From Winogradskyella vidalii (lineage in GTDB: Bacteria; Bacteroidota; Bacteroidia; Flavobacteriales; Flavobacteriaceae), in contig NZ_JABFDG010000009.1 of NCBI RefSeq assembly GCF_013403955.1, positions 121,408 through 185,407 on the forward strand: a stretch of 64,000 bases of DNA, in the 5' to 3' direction. Positions 18,769 through 28,606 of this stretch are shown here, piece after piece (the stretch's first letter is position 1; each line of letters starts with the position of its first letter). A model generated the notes under the pieces. It did no database searches. It was not told the origin of the DNA and saw only the letters and a program-made list of their open reading frames with translations. The position numbers were made by a program, and so were the translations under genes.

Positions 18769-20832
18769 TTATGAATTAGATGCAGCTATTGGTAATTCAA
18801 TAAAGAACTTACTTCCTACGTTTTGAGTACTTTCTACCCAAATCTTACCGTCATTGAGCTCTACCAAATCTTTAGCAATAGTTAACCCTAAACCAGTACC
18901 TTTTTCGTTTTTAGTACCAGCCGTTGTAAAGTTTTTATGAGCAGCAAAGAGCTTGTGGATATTATCTTTAGATATACCAACACCAGTATCTTCGATGCAA
19001 ATTAAGGATTTACCTTTAACCTCTTGATTAGAAATTGTAATTACATCTCCTGTTCTGCTAAACTTAACAGCGTTTGTAATTAAATTTTGTATAACAATTT
19101 CTACCATGCTACGATCGGCGAACACTGTACCATTTTGAGATTCATCTATTAATATAATACGTTTGTCTTCTACTTTTTGCTCTACTAAAGCTATTTTAGA
19201 TTGAAAAACATCTTGTATATTAAATAATTCAGGTTTCGGTTCTAAATTCTGCATCTGAGATTTAGACCAGTTTAGTAAGTTGTATAATAACGATGATGCA
19301 TTATTAGCATTTTCGCTTAATTCTGGTATAAGCTCATAAAACTCTTCTTTAGAAATACTGTCTTCGTTTAATAAATCTAAAAAGGCTTTAATTGAAGAAA
19401 TCGAATCTTTTAAATCGTGAGAAACAATAGAAAAAAGTTTATCCTTTACTTGATTGACTTCTTCCAAATGATGGGTTTGTTCTAAAATAGCCTCTGTTCT
19501 AATTTTTTCTTCTTCTAAGATTTCCTTTTGTTTATCTAATGCTGCTTTATGAGATTTTGTTTTTAATAAACTATAAATTAAAAGCGCTAAAAGTATAATT
19601 AAAATTGCGATAGCAGCATATATAATGTAAGGGCTATAAGCTTCAGAAACTGGTGTAATTGCCGTTGGTTTTTCAGTTTCAGGAGTAGTATAATCCTCTG
19701 CAGTGGTTGATTCGTTTTCAGTTAAATCTAATGGTGCAATATTTGTAGGGAAAACAGGTTGGTCAATTTTTGAAAGTGAGTCTCTTAGACCATAAAATTT
19801 ATTTTGCCAAAAGAACGCATTCTCAAAATAACCACGTGTAGAATCTAAAGCAATATGAAGCTTATAGTTTTCTAAGAGTTGTGTTTTATTAGTGGTTTCT
19901 TTAGCTATAGTATATGCTTCTGCTAATTGCTTTTCTGCTAGATTTATTTTGTTTTTTTGAAGATTTAAGTTGCCAATAGCATTCAAAGCTCTTAATATAC
20001 CTTCTTTATTATCTTGTTTTCGGTTGTATTTTAAACCTTCAGCTAAATGTTCCGAGGCTTTATCATATTCCTTAAAACGTAAATATTCGTTACCTAGTTT
20101 AGGTAAAATTTCGCCTCGTAAATTTTGGTCAGAATCTGGCGTTATAACCTCTAAAGCCATTTCGTAATATTCTATAGCTTTACGGTGTTCCTTTAATATG
20201 GAATAGAGATCTGCAATATTTTTGGTTGAAGCTATAATTCCGTTTTGGTCTCCAATCTGTTTTCTAACTTCTAGAGCTTTAAAATTGTAATCAATAGCTT
20301 TATCAATCTGATTGGTTTTATAATAAGCTTCAGCTAAACTATTATAGGCCGCATTAAGTTCGTTTACAAGATGTTGTTTTTCAAAAATAGAAATTGCAGA
20401 TAGTGAATTTTGTAAGCCAACAGCATAATTACCACGCTTAATCTCAATAAGACCAATATTATTACTCACTTTAGCTATGCCTAGCGTATCGTTTATTTTT
20501 AAATAAAAGTCTCTAGATTTTTTATAATTATCTATAGCGTTATGGTAGTCGTCTCGCTTTGCAAAAATTAGTGCTCTGTAGTAACTACTTTCTGCAAGAC
20601 CTTTAGTATAGTTGAGTGTTTCAGAAAGTTTTGACGTTTGGTTAACATATAGTAATGCCTTGTTATAATCTGTATTAGCATACAGTTCGTTGATGAGTAC
20701 CAACGACATATCCACTTTTGTGGAGTCAGCGTTTTTAAAGGCTATTTGTACCGTAAGTTCATCTATTTTTTCAGTTTGTGAAAAAACAGACAACGATATA
20801 AGACACACAGCTAATGTTAATAACTGCTTCAT
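18769..20832 (-). CDS. TPR-containing membrane sensor histidine kinase
   Basis: 687 residues. A signal peptide (1-18, VFSQ) is followed by about six to seven TPR-like repeats in the periplasm (about 40-345), one transmembrane helix (402-423), and a short coiled coil (about 430-465). The HisKA domain has the phospho-acceptor His472 in SIVSHDLKD, and the ATPase domain has an N box with Asn587 (NLITNAVKFS), G1 DTGVGI (615-620) and G2 GTGLGL (645-650). All catalytic motifs are intact. No response regulator or receiver domain is adjacent, so it is an orphan kinase. The TPR sensor suggests sensing through protein-protein contact. Confidence 0.9.
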   Translation of the reverse strand: MKQLLTLAVCLISLSVFSQTEKIDELTVQIAFKNADSTKVDMSLVLINELYANTDYNKALLYVNQTSKLSETLNYTKGLAESSYYRALIFAKRDDYHNAIDNYKKSRDFYLKINDTLGIAKVSNNIGLIEIKRGNYAVGLQNSLSAISIFEKQHLVNELNAAYNSLAEAYYKTNQIDKAIDYNFKALEVRKQIGDQNGIIASTKNIADLYSILKEHRKAIEYYEMALEVITPDSDQNLRGEILPKLGNEYLRFKEYDKASEHLAEGLKYNRKQDNKEGILRALNAIGNLNLQKNKINLAEKQLAEAYTIAKETTNKTQLLENYKLHIALDSTRGYFENAFFWQNKFYGLRDSLSKIDQPVFPTNIAPLDLTENESTTAEDYTTPETEKPTAITPVSEAYSPYIIYAAIAILIILLALLIYSLLKTKSHKAALDKQKEILEEEKIRTEAILEQTHHLEEVNQVKDKLFSIVSHDLKDSISSIKAFLDLLNEDSISKEEFYELIPELSENANNASSLLYNLLNWSKSQMQNLEPKPELFNIQDVFQSKIALVEQKVEDKRIILIDESQNGTVFADRSMVEIVIQNLITNAVKFSRTGDVITISNQEVKGKSLICIEDTGVGISKDNIHKLFAAHKNFTTAGTKNEKGTGLGLTIAKDLVELNDGKIWVESTQNVGSKFFIELPIAASNS

Positions 20833-21053
20833 CTTAAACTAGCTTTAAAACGAATTACGCTGTTTTGGTTCGAAAAACTTTTAGAGAGGGATGAAAAAAG
20901 TAAGTTAACACAAAACAATAACAACGCGGTTAATGTTTGATTATTAAGCCTCATTAATGTTTGGGACATTGATTAATAGCCCTCCAAAAGTGCTATTATG
21001 AAAACAAATATGCTAATTATTAGGTTTTAATACCAATAAATTAGATAAACAGA

Positions 21054-21082
21054 CAAATATAATATTTTTAAAAATGAACAAA
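21054..21082 (-). promoter_or_regulatory. Candidate promoter of the TPR sensor kinase
   Basis: On the minus strand, TTTG (21079-21082) is followed after 17 bases by TATATTTG (21054-21061), a good fit to the Bacteroidota -33/-7 promoter. The leader would be about 215 bases. Confidence 0.45.
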
Positions 21083-21435
21083 TCGATAAAAAGCAAATTT
21101 AATAGTAGTAATACCATTTAATCGACGAAATGCACTTTCTGTATAATGCGCAGGTAGTCAGTTGTTTGTGTTGGGTTTGTTTGTGCTAATAATTATTTTA
21201 AGTTACGGTTACAAACACATTTTTTTTCTTATTGTATATAATTATAGGTAAGCTTAATATATAGAAAGCACTTTATTATTAAAACCTAGTGTGAGGTTAC
21301 TTAAATTAAAAAGAACCGTTTCTTTTTTAGAATTAATAAATTATAATTTAAATAGGTCATTGTCTCTTTTATGCTTTTTTTATTCGATATATAAAGTTGG
21401 GTAATTATGTCTCTATAGAATCTCAATAAAACTGC

Positions 21436-21443
21436 TATCTTTG
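21436..21443 (+). promoter_or_regulatory. Candidate -7 box of argS
   Basis: TATCTTTG followed by CC is an exact TAnnTTTG match 32 bases before the argS ATG. No TTG was found at the expected -33 spacing. Confidence 0.5.
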
Positions 21444-21475
21444 CCAACGTTTTACAATACAATAATAATACAAGA

Positions 21476-23254
21476 ATGAGTCTTCAAGATACTATAGAAT
21501 TTCAGGTAAAGTCAGCTGTTAAAGCATTATTTCAATCGGAATTAGAATCCGTAGAATTTCAAGCTACTCGCAAAGAGTTTGCTGGAGATATTACGGTTGT
21601 TGTCTTCCCGATGTTGCGTGTCGTTAAGGGGAATCCTGCGATTATAGGTGAGCAAATTGGTCAATATCTTTTAGATCATGTGGATTTGGTGATTGGATTT
21701 AATGTTGTAAGAGGTTTTTTAAATATTGAAATCAATGATGTACATTACCTCAATTTTTTCAATTCTATTAAAGATAATTCAACTTACGGTTATGTTGATC
21801 AAAAGGATGATAAAGCTGTAATGGTAGAGTATTCATCCCCAAATACTAATAAACCGTTGCATTTAGGACACGTAAGAAATGTACTTTTAGGCTATAGTGT
21901 AGCTGAAATTTTAAAGGCTTCAGGAAAGAAAGTGTATAAAACCCAAATTATTAATGATAGAGGAATTCATATTTGTAAAAGTATGTTAGCCTATCAAAAA
22001 TTTGGCGCTAATGAAACACCTACCGAAACTTTAAAAGGGGATAAGTTAGTGGGGAATTATTATGTAAAATTTGATCAAGCCTATAAAGCTGAAATTGCCG
22101 AATTAATAGCGCAAGGGCAATCGGAAGAAGCGGCCAAAAAGAATGCGCCTATTTTATTAGAAGCTCAACAAATGCTTATAAAATGGGAAGCAGGAGACGA
22201 TGCTGTTGTTGCTCTTTGGAAAAAAATGAACCAATGGGTTTATGATGGTTTTGATGTCACCTATAAAAATATAGGGGTTGATTTTGATGCTTATTATTAC
22301 GAAAGTGATACGTATTTATTAGGAAAAGAATTTGTTGCAGAAGGTTTAAAATCTGGAGTTTTCTTTAAAAAAGAGGATGGTTCAGTTTGGTGTGACTTAA
22401 CCTCAGATGGACTAGATGAAAAAATAGTATTGCGTAGCGATGGTACAGCGGTTTACATGACCCAAGATATAGGTACAGCCATTCAGCGCATAAAAGATTA
22501 TCCAGATGTTGGTGGTATGGTTTACACTGTTGGTAACGAGCAAGATTACCATTTTAAAGTCTTATTTCTAATTTTAAAGAAATTAGGTTTTGATTGGGCT
22601 AAAAACCTATTCCATTTAAGTTATGGTATGGTAGATTTACCAAGTGGAAAAATGAAAAGTAGAGAAGGAACTGTTGTAGATGCTGATGATTTAATTCAGG
22701 AAATGGCAGATACTGCAGAAGAGATTTCAGAAGAGTTAGGGAAACTAGAAGATTATAACCAAACTGAAAAAGAAACCCTTTATAAAACCATTGGTTTAGG
22801 GGCTCTAAAATATTATATATTAAAAGTAGATCCTAAAAAACGAATTTTATTTGATCCTAAAGAATCCATCGATTTTCAAGGAAATACAGGGCCTTTTATT
22901 CAGTATACTTATGCTAGAATTCAATCTATACTAAGAAAATCGACTTCTACTAGCTCTGAAGATGAGGTTTTCAGTGGCTTAACGCTTCATGAAAAAGAAA
23001 AACAGCTCATTAAGCAGTTAGAGTTATTTCCTGAGGTAATTCAAAATGCAGCAGAACAACATAGTCCTGCAGTTGTCGCTAATTATACCTATGAATTGGT
23101 AAAAGATTTTAATTCATTTTATCAAAACGTTTCTATTCTTGGTGCAGATACAGATTTAGAAAAAAGCTTTAGAGTTGCCTTATCAAAATCAGTAAGTCAT
23201 ACCATTAAAAATGCATTTCAAGTCTTAGGAATTGAAGTACCTGAGCGTATGTAG
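21476..23254 (+). CDS. argS: Arginyl-tRNA synthetase
   Basis: Class I synthetase that charges tRNA-Arg. 592 residues, a normal size. The N-terminal additional domain (about 1-110) binds the tRNA D-loop. The HIGH motif appears as HLGH (129-132) within SSPNTNKPLHLGHVRN. The KMSKS region is the relaxed SGKMKSREGTVV. The C-terminal anticodon-binding domain ends in NAFQVLGIEVPERM. The start ATG follows directly after a short leader. It converges with the PagL-like gene with 24 bases between stop codons. Confidence 0.98.
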   Translation: MSLQDTIEFQVKSAVKALFQSELESVEFQATRKEFAGDITVVVFPMLRVVKGNPAIIGEQIGQYLLDHVDLVIGFNVVRGFLNIEINDVHYLNFFNSIKDNSTYGYVDQKDDKAVMVEYSSPNTNKPLHLGHVRNVLLGYSVAEILKASGKKVYKTQIINDRGIHICKSMLAYQKFGANETPTETLKGDKLVGNYYVKFDQAYKAEIAELIAQGQSEEAAKKNAPILLEAQQMLIKWEAGDDAVVALWKKMNQWVYDGFDVTYKNIGVDFDAYYYESDTYLLGKEFVAEGLKSGVFFKKEDGSVWCDLTSDGLDEKIVLRSDGTAVYMTQDIGTAIQRIKDYPDVGGMVYTVGNEQDYHFKVLFLILKKLGFDWAKNLFHLSYGMVDLPSGKMKSREGTVVDADDLIQEMADTAEEISEELGKLEDYNQTEKETLYKTIGLGALKYYILKVDPKKRILFDPKESIDFQGNTGPFIQYTYARIQSILRKSTSTSSEDEVFSGLTLHEKEKQLIKQLELFPEVIQNAAEQHSPAVVANYTYELVKDFNSFYQNVSILGADTDLEKSFRVALSKSVSHTIKNAFQVLGIEVPERM

Positions 23255-23278
23255 TTTTTGAATTGGAGCTAGAAATTA

Positions 23279-24544
23279 CTAATTAATTTTTACGCCAAGT
23301 CTATGAACATAACCTAAACTCAATTCGGTAAAATCGGCCTGACCCAAGTTAGCATTAATATGAGCACCAATAAAAATATTATGTTGAGGTGCTCTGTTGG
23401 TTGTCCATAGATAATATTTTATGCCCATTCGTGTAGATATGGTTCGTTTAATTTCGTAGTACCAGTTTAATTCGCCTAAAACTTCAAAAGTTTGATTATT
23501 TAAATTTTGGTATGTATACCCTTGGTTAATTTGCCAGTCGACCTTATAGAATGGTTTATAGATGTTAAGACCAAAATCTAACGCAAAGCCAAAATGGTCA
23601 ATTAATAATTCTGAAGTTGCAAATAAACCAAAGTTTGTGGCATAGCCATAAGGGTTTTCTGTGTAATGAGGATATTGTTCTGCAACTAGAGTTTCATTGT
23701 TTTTAATATAGTCGTAATAATGTTCGTAAAATCGGTAGTAAAACCCACCGCCAATTTTAAAGGTGTTGTTTATAATTTTACCTGAAGATGCACTAACGGT
23801 ATAAACGTCTTTTTTTGAATTGAATTTTTGAGATAATACATTTTGTCCCAATCCAAATCTAAAGGCAAAGTAAGTTTGGGATTTTGATTTAAAAGTTGGT
23901 TTTTCAAAATTAGAATAATCAGTTTGTTTCGTGTCAATTTTTGCAGATACACTTGCGGATAAAGTGTTTAAACCTTGATTAGGTAAATTGGTATGACCAT
24001 TAGAGTGGTGAATGCAGCCTATGCCTAACCGCCAATCTACAGTATTTGTTTTAAGTATGTCATAGTATAAAAACGACCGAAAAGACCAGTTGAGTTTAGT
24101 GGTTATAGCTCTGTTGAATGTATTGTGAATTTCATCATATTGGGTATTTATATAAGAACTTCCAAAGCCAATTTGTAAATTTAAGCCTTCAATTTGTTGT
24201 TTTAATATTGAAAATTCTATAAAGGGTAATATACTGTAAGCTTGCCCAACTTTTTCCGAATTCCCAAAATCCGTATAACCAAAAGAAACCCCTGTTTTAG
24301 GATTGTTTAATCGCGTAGCCCATTCTTTGTCCGGGTTAAAATTGTATTGGCCTACACTAAAAAATATATTTTTTTGAAGTTTGGTCTCCGGAAAATGGGT
24401 GTTGGCTTCTAATGTTTTCCCGATTAAAATTTCAGGAATGATAAGTATAGATGAATTGTTGTCGTCATCAATAGTCTGTGTAAAACAATACTGACTAAAA
24501 ACAATTAATATAAATGTTAAAACTAGACTTGTAAAACTTTTAAT
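23279..24544 (-). CDS. PagL-like acyloxyacyl hydrolase (outer-membrane lipid A deacylase type), apparent ATT start
   Basis: The minus-strand frame is open from the TAA at 24554-24556 to the TAG at 23279 and contains no ATG, GTG or TTG before codon 232. From ATT 24544 it encodes 421 residues: a clear signal peptide (IKSFTSLVLTFILIVFSQYCFTQ read in two parts, about 1-23), then barrel-like strands and the PagL signature IHHSNGHTNLP with His179/180 and Ser181. This matches the His-Ser active site of lipid A 3-O-deacylases. The expected start would be ATG-AAA-AGT; the DNA reads ATT-AAA-AGT. Either a rare AUU start is used or the start has been lost by mutation. It is the last gene after sigma, FecR and TonB receptor, 37 bases past the receptor stop. 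Confidence 0.7.
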   Translation of the reverse strand: MKSFTSLVLTFILIVFSQYCFTQTIDDDNNSSILIIPEILIGKTLEANTHFPETKLQKNIFFSVGQYNFNPDKEWATRLNNPKTGVSFGYTDFGNSEKVGQAYSILPFIEFSILKQQIEGLNLQIGFGSSYINTQYDEIHNTFNRAITTKLNWSFRSFLYYDILKTNTVDWRLGIGCIHHSNGHTNLPNQGLNTLSASVSAKIDTKQTDYSNFEKPTFKSKSQTYFAFRFGLGQNVLSQKFNSKKDVYTVSASSGKIINNTFKIGGGFYYRFYEHYYDYIKNNETLVAEQYPHYTENPYGYATNFGLFATSELLIDHFGFALDFGLNIYKPFYKVDWQINQGYTYQNLNNQTFEVLGELNWYYEIKRTISTRMGIKYYLWTTNRAPQHNIFIGAHINANLGQADFTELSLGYVHRLGVKIN

Positions 24545-24581
24545 AGCTATTGGTTATGGTGGTTAGCGTTACAATTAACAA

Positions 24582-26894
24582 CTAAAATTTGATTCTAAAA
24601 CTAAGATTTGGCGTAAATTTTAGAGATTGATTATTAATTTTTACGATAGAATTATCAGAATCTAAACTGTAATAACGATTTATAATATTCGTTTGATTAA
24701 AGATATTCCAAATTGAGGCGCCTAATTCTGCCTTTGTTCCTTCTGAAATTTTGAAATTATAAATAGCAGAAATGTCAGTTCTAAAATAACTTGGCAGTCG
24801 TGAACTATTTGGTGTTTTATATTCAATAGATGAATTACTCGTGTTTTGATTATCTGATGGAGCGGTGTAAGGGCGTCCGGAATGCCAATTAGCACCAAAA
24901 CCAATTTTAAAATTGGCTAAACTGTAAGTTAAAGATACATTAGCAAAATGCTGTATGTCGACCGAATTTGGAAAAGAATTGCTATTATTTAGATTTTCGA
25001 AATAATAATCATTTTTACTAAGAGTATAACTAAACCATGTGCTAAAATCACTAATACGTTTGTGAATTAAAAAATCAATGCCTTTAATATCATAATCGCC
25101 AATAGCGTTTGTAAATTGAAATTGATTCTGAAACCCTTGACTAAGCGTAGTTATATTACTTACATTCTTATAATAGCCTTCAAGTGAAACTAATAAGTTG
25201 TTTTGATTGTAGCTAATTCCTATTGATACTTGTTGACTCTTAATTAAAGGAATGGTATGGTCATTGGCTAGTTGCCATCGGCGCTTTTCTATACCAAAAA
25301 AATCTTGTTGTAAATCGATTACCTGAGTAATAGATTGGCTCTTTAATTCCCCTAATATTTCTAGCCTAAAGTAATCCCAGAGCTTCTGGTTAAAAGCAAA
25401 TCGAGGTTCAATAATTAAATCTTGAAGTTTGCTAAAATAGTTAATCCTTGCACCAAAGCGTAAATAGGTATTGCGAGATTGCGAATAGCGTTCTAATTCA
25501 CCAAATAAAGCATGTGTTCTTATAATTTCCTTTTTTAAACTGGTAAAATTAGGATTAATAACACTTTCAAAATTTGTAACGCCAACTTCATTAAGCTGAT
25601 AGCCAAGATTTAATTTTAAACTCGGATTTAAAGTTTTGTGAATGTCTAATCGTAAACCAAAATCTTCAACTTTGTTCTCTTGTTCTAAATACTGATTGTC
25701 AGTGATATTGTTATTAATAGCTTTTAGGTCATAGCTAGAATAATAGGTTTCAGCAGTGAATTTAATGTCGTGTTTTAGTAATTTTGAATAGCTAGCACTA
25801 GCGCCAAAACTTTCTTGATTGAGTTCACTTTGAGTCTCTTGAAAATTATTATCATTTGTCGTAAATACTTGGTTGTAGTTTAAGTCATTATACATGTGTA
25901 ATACATTAACACGTAGCTTAGAGGTTTGGTCAATGTCGTATAGAAATTTAGCGTTAAAATCATGAAAAACAAAACGTTCGTCTAAGGCTAACAGCATATT
26001 GTTATTTGCTGAATTTAATTCAGAATCTCTAAAAATTCGGTCAAAATAAGCATCGTAAGTTTTAGATACCAGAATATCGGTATAGGCACGTCTGCTGGCT
26101 AATTGTAGTTCTGTTTTTTTAGACAAGGGAATTTTAGCAAAACCATCAACGCTCAAAAGATTTCCTCCAAGTCCTGCGCTAAAGTTATCGTTTAATTCGT
26201 CATCATTCTTTATGGCAATTGTACCTGAAACAGCATTGCCAAATTTAGCACTTGTTCCATTTTTTGACACAGTAATATTTTCAGATAAATAAGGATTAAA
26301 AGCAGAGATTAATCCAAAAAAATGACCCGTTTGATACATGCGTATACCTTCATACACAATAAGGTTTTGATCATTGGTGCCACCTCTAATATTTAGATTA
26401 GAAATACGCTCGTCGGTACTAATAATTCCGGGTAGATTTTGTACTATTTGTAATACATCAGGCTCAATTAAGCCTGGTAAAATTTGAAACGCTTTAGTGT
26501 CTGCTTCAATAGTTCCATTGTTAATTTTAGAAATACCTCTAGTTAGATAATTGGTCACAACAACTTCTTCTAGCCGTTGCATATTGTTTTGTAGTTCTAA
26601 AACAGTTTTATGTGTGATGGTTATAAATCGATGGTTTAAAATTTTAAAATTAAGGATGGTATTTTGATTTAAATAATCAATAGTTTCTGTAAGTGACCAT
26701 TCTGAATCTATTAATGAAGCTGAAACATCTTCAATGGTTTTTGTTTCAAAAGAAAACTTAACATCGAATCGTTTTTCTAAATCAGAAAGTACTTGGGCAA
26801 GTGGTATTTGTTCCTGTTGTTCTTGACTGTAAGTTGGGGGACAATAGGTAATGGTTAAAAAGAAGAAAATTAAACAGAGTAATTTTTTATTCAC
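24582..26894 (-). CDS. FecA-like TonB-dependent receptor with N-terminal STN signalling domain
   Basis: 770 residues. Signal peptide (about 1-23), then an STN domain (about 28-95: IPLAQVLSDLEKRFDVKFSF to ITITHK), a TonB-box-like LEEVVVTNY, the plug (about 125-235, including NLPGIISTDERISNLNIRGG and AKFGNAVSGTIAIKN), and a 22-strand-type barrel ending in LSFRIKF. There is no carboxypeptidase-like leader domain as in SusC proteins. With FecR and an ECF sigma factor upstream it forms a three-part cell-surface signalling unit: ligand binding is relayed by the STN domain to FecR. The ligand is unknown. Its ATG overlaps the fecR stop by 8 bases. Confidence 0.9.
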   Translation of the reverse strand: MNKKLLCLIFFFLTITYCPPTYSQEQQEQIPLAQVLSDLEKRFDVKFSFETKTIEDVSASLIDSEWSLTETIDYLNQNTILNFKILNHRFITITHKTVLELQNNMQRLEEVVVTNYLTRGISKINNGTIEADTKAFQILPGLIEPDVLQIVQNLPGIISTDERISNLNIRGGTNDQNLIVYEGIRMYQTGHFFGLISAFNPYLSENITVSKNGTSAKFGNAVSGTIAIKNDDELNDNFSAGLGGNLLSVDGFAKIPLSKKTELQLASRRAYTDILVSKTYDAYFDRIFRDSELNSANNNMLLALDERFVFHDFNAKFLYDIDQTSKLRVNVLHMYNDLNYNQVFTTNDNNFQETQSELNQESFGASASYSKLLKHDIKFTAETYYSSYDLKAINNNITDNQYLEQENKVEDFGLRLDIHKTLNPSLKLNLGYQLNEVGVTNFESVINPNFTSLKKEIIRTHALFGELERYSQSRNTYLRFGARINYFSKLQDLIIEPRFAFNQKLWDYFRLEILGELKSQSITQVIDLQQDFFGIEKRRWQLANDHTIPLIKSQQVSIGISYNQNNLLVSLEGYYKNVSNITTLSQGFQNQFQFTNAIGDYDIKGIDFLIHKRISDFSTWFSYTLSKNDYYFENLNNSNSFPNSVDIQHFANVSLTYSLANFKIGFGANWHSGRPYTAPSDNQNTSNSSIEYKTPNSSRLPSYFRTDISAIYNFKISEGTKAELGASIWNIFNQTNIINRYYSLDSDNSIVKINNQSLKFTPNLSFRIKF

Positions 26895-27786
26895 GCTTCT
26901 CTAATAAAATAGATTTTCCTGACTTACTATAGCTTAAATTTAATGGTATTGTAATAGATTGTAATGCTAAATCTAAATTATTATGTGTAAAACTGCCTGT
27001 AAACAACCGTGAAGTATCAATAGTATTGGTATTCATTTTTATATCATATTGATTTTCAAATTCAGCAATAACATGTTTTAAAGCAATACCAGAAAAACTA
27101 CTTTCTCCATTTTGCCAAATAGGTTGATTAGTGTTTTCTTTTGTCTTTACAATTTGTTTACCGTCAATAATAGCAAATGTGTTTCCGGGTTGTAATTTTA
27201 CTGTTTTATTATTTTGAGTAACGGCAACTAAGCCTTCATAGCAAGTGACTTCAAAATAAGCTTCGCGTTGTTTTACATTAAATTGTGTTCCAAGAACACT
27301 TACGGTACCAGCAGTAGTTATAACGTCAAATTTCTGGCCTTTGGCAACTTTAAAAAAAGCTTCACCTTGAAGTGCTACTTCTCTAACTTCATTCCAATTA
27401 CTTTTGTTATATGTTATTAGTGAATTGGCATTTAAGTCTACAGAAGAGTTGTCTGGTAGTGCTATTGTTTTTTGCTGTGCAATATTTGTGTTAATCTCCG
27501 TGTCTAATTTTGAAGTGTAAAAGAATACACTAAAGCCAATCGCTAAAACGGCAGCAAGTCTAAGCAGTGGTTTTAACCATTGATTCGAATTTTTCTTCTT
27601 AGATTTTAGTTGTCTTTCTAATGTTTGATAGTTGTGTTCAACAGGAGTTTCTGGTGCTTTAAAATTCTTTAAAGCTATATCCATTTTTATTAAATCGTTA
27701 TAATCATCTAGTTGCTCAAAAGCTTTTTGCTCTTCAGAATTTAGATTATTATCTAACCATTTTTTTATAAGTTCTGCTCTGTTCAT
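26887..27786 (-). CDS. FecR-family anti-sigma factor
   Basis: 299 residues. The cytoplasmic N-terminal part (about 1-75, NRAELIKKWLDNNLNSEEQ) binds the sigma factor, one transmembrane helix lies at about 73-88 (LLRLAAVLAIGFSVFFY), and the periplasmic FecR domain follows (TIALPDNSSVDLNANSLITYN, VALQGEAFFKVAKGQKFDV, TAGTVSVLGTQFNVKQRE). A C-terminal STN-like extension reads FENQYDIKMNTNTID. This is the standard arrangement in Bacteroidota. It relays the receptor signal to the sigma factor encoded upstream. Confidence 0.92.
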   Translation of the reverse strand: MNRAELIKKWLDNNLNSEEQKAFEQLDDYNDLIKMDIALKNFKAPETPVEHNYQTLERQLKSKKKNSNQWLKPLLRLAAVLAIGFSVFFYTSKLDTEINTNIAQQKTIALPDNSSVDLNANSLITYNKSNWNEVREVALQGEAFFKVAKGQKFDVITTAGTVSVLGTQFNVKQREAYFEVTCYEGLVAVTQNNKTVKLQPGNTFAIIDGKQIVKTKENTNQPIWQNGESSFSGIALKHVIAEFENQYDIKMNTNTIDTSRLFTGSFTHNNLDLALQSITIPLNLSYSKSGKSILLEKRE

Positions 27787-27987
27787 TTTCTTTATAATAT
27801 TATTTTAAACGATTCATTGCTATTCATGGTTTAGATGATAAGCTATTTTGTAGGTGCGTTTAATAATATGTTTTTGTTTATATAACAGCTTAGGTTTACA
27901 AAACCCTACTTTATTCAAATTTCAAAGTCATCAGTCATCTATTATGCCTCATTCTTTTAAACTTTAAACTGTGACTGATAACTCATT

Positions 27988-28503
27988 TTAAAGCTCATCA
28001 ATCTCCTCTCGCAATTTTTTAAGTGCCCCATAAATTCGTTTTTCTACACCTTTTACAGAAATACCTAAGAGCACTGCAATTTCTTTAAATCGTTTGCCTT
28101 CAACTCTATTCATTAAAAAGGCGACACGTTGTGCCTCGGTTAAATTACTTATAGCATTTTGTAATTTTTGGTGGTATTCTTTTTCTTGTAATAAAAATTC
28201 GGGTGTTTCGTTGGTAGCTTGTTTTTGAGGTCGCTTGCGATATTTTAAAACTACTTTTTGGTGTGCCGTTGCATTGAGCATTAAATTATTTGCGGTTGTA
28301 AATAAAAAACTTTTGGCTTTATCTGGTGTTACTTTGTGGCAATTCTGCCATAGTTTAATGAAGGCTTCCTGTACTTTGTCTTGGGGGTTTAACTGTTCAC
28401 CAAACTTGTAATATAAAAAATCATGCAAGTTTTTAGCATGTTTTTTATACAGGCGCTCAAATAATTGCGACTCACAAATATTGTCTTGTAAAGGGTTGCT
28501 CAT
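27988..28503 (-). CDS. ECF-type RNA polymerase sigma factor (FecI-like)
   Basis: 171 residues. Region 2 (about 15-85: LFERLYKKHAKNLHDFLYYKFGE, DKVQEAFIKLWQN) binds core polymerase and melts the -10 region. Region 4 (about 115-165: LTEAQRVAFLMNRVEGKRFKEIAVLLGISVKGVEKRI) is the helix-turn-helix for the -35. I chose ATG 28503; a TTG at 28524 would add seven residues and is less likely. The 201-base gap to fecR contains no gene. It probably activates its own operon and possibly the divergent lipoprotein gene, as in other FecI systems. The binding site is not identified. Confidence 0.92.
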   Translation of the reverse strand: MSNPLQDNICESQLFERLYKKHAKNLHDFLYYKFGEQLNPQDKVQEAFIKLWQNCHKVTPDKAKSFLFTTANNLMLNATAHQKVVLKYRKRPQKQATNETPEFLLQEKEYHQKLQNAISNLTEAQRVAFLMNRVEGKRFKEIAVLLGISVKGVEKRIYGALKKLREEIDEL

Positions 28504-28606
28504 AGCGTTATAAAGTGGCCACAAAGTATAAATAAAATTTTAATAATAAATGGTAGGACTTATTTCAGTTCAACTGTTTTATAGTAAAGAGTTAAAATTC
28601 AGTATA

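Larger units (their letters stand above)
20833..21475 (+). other. 643-base divergent spacer between the sensor kinase and argS
   Basis: The spacer holds a candidate minus-strand promoter (21054-21082) and the argS -7 box (21436-21443). I see no coding frame with a recognisable product, no tRNA and no clear riboswitch. The stretch 21120-21230 is less AT-rich and unexplained. Confidence 0.5.

Noticed and set aside
20867..20880. GGTTCGAA motif resembling a tRNA T-loop
   Set aside because: No acceptor, anticodon or D arm can be built around it.
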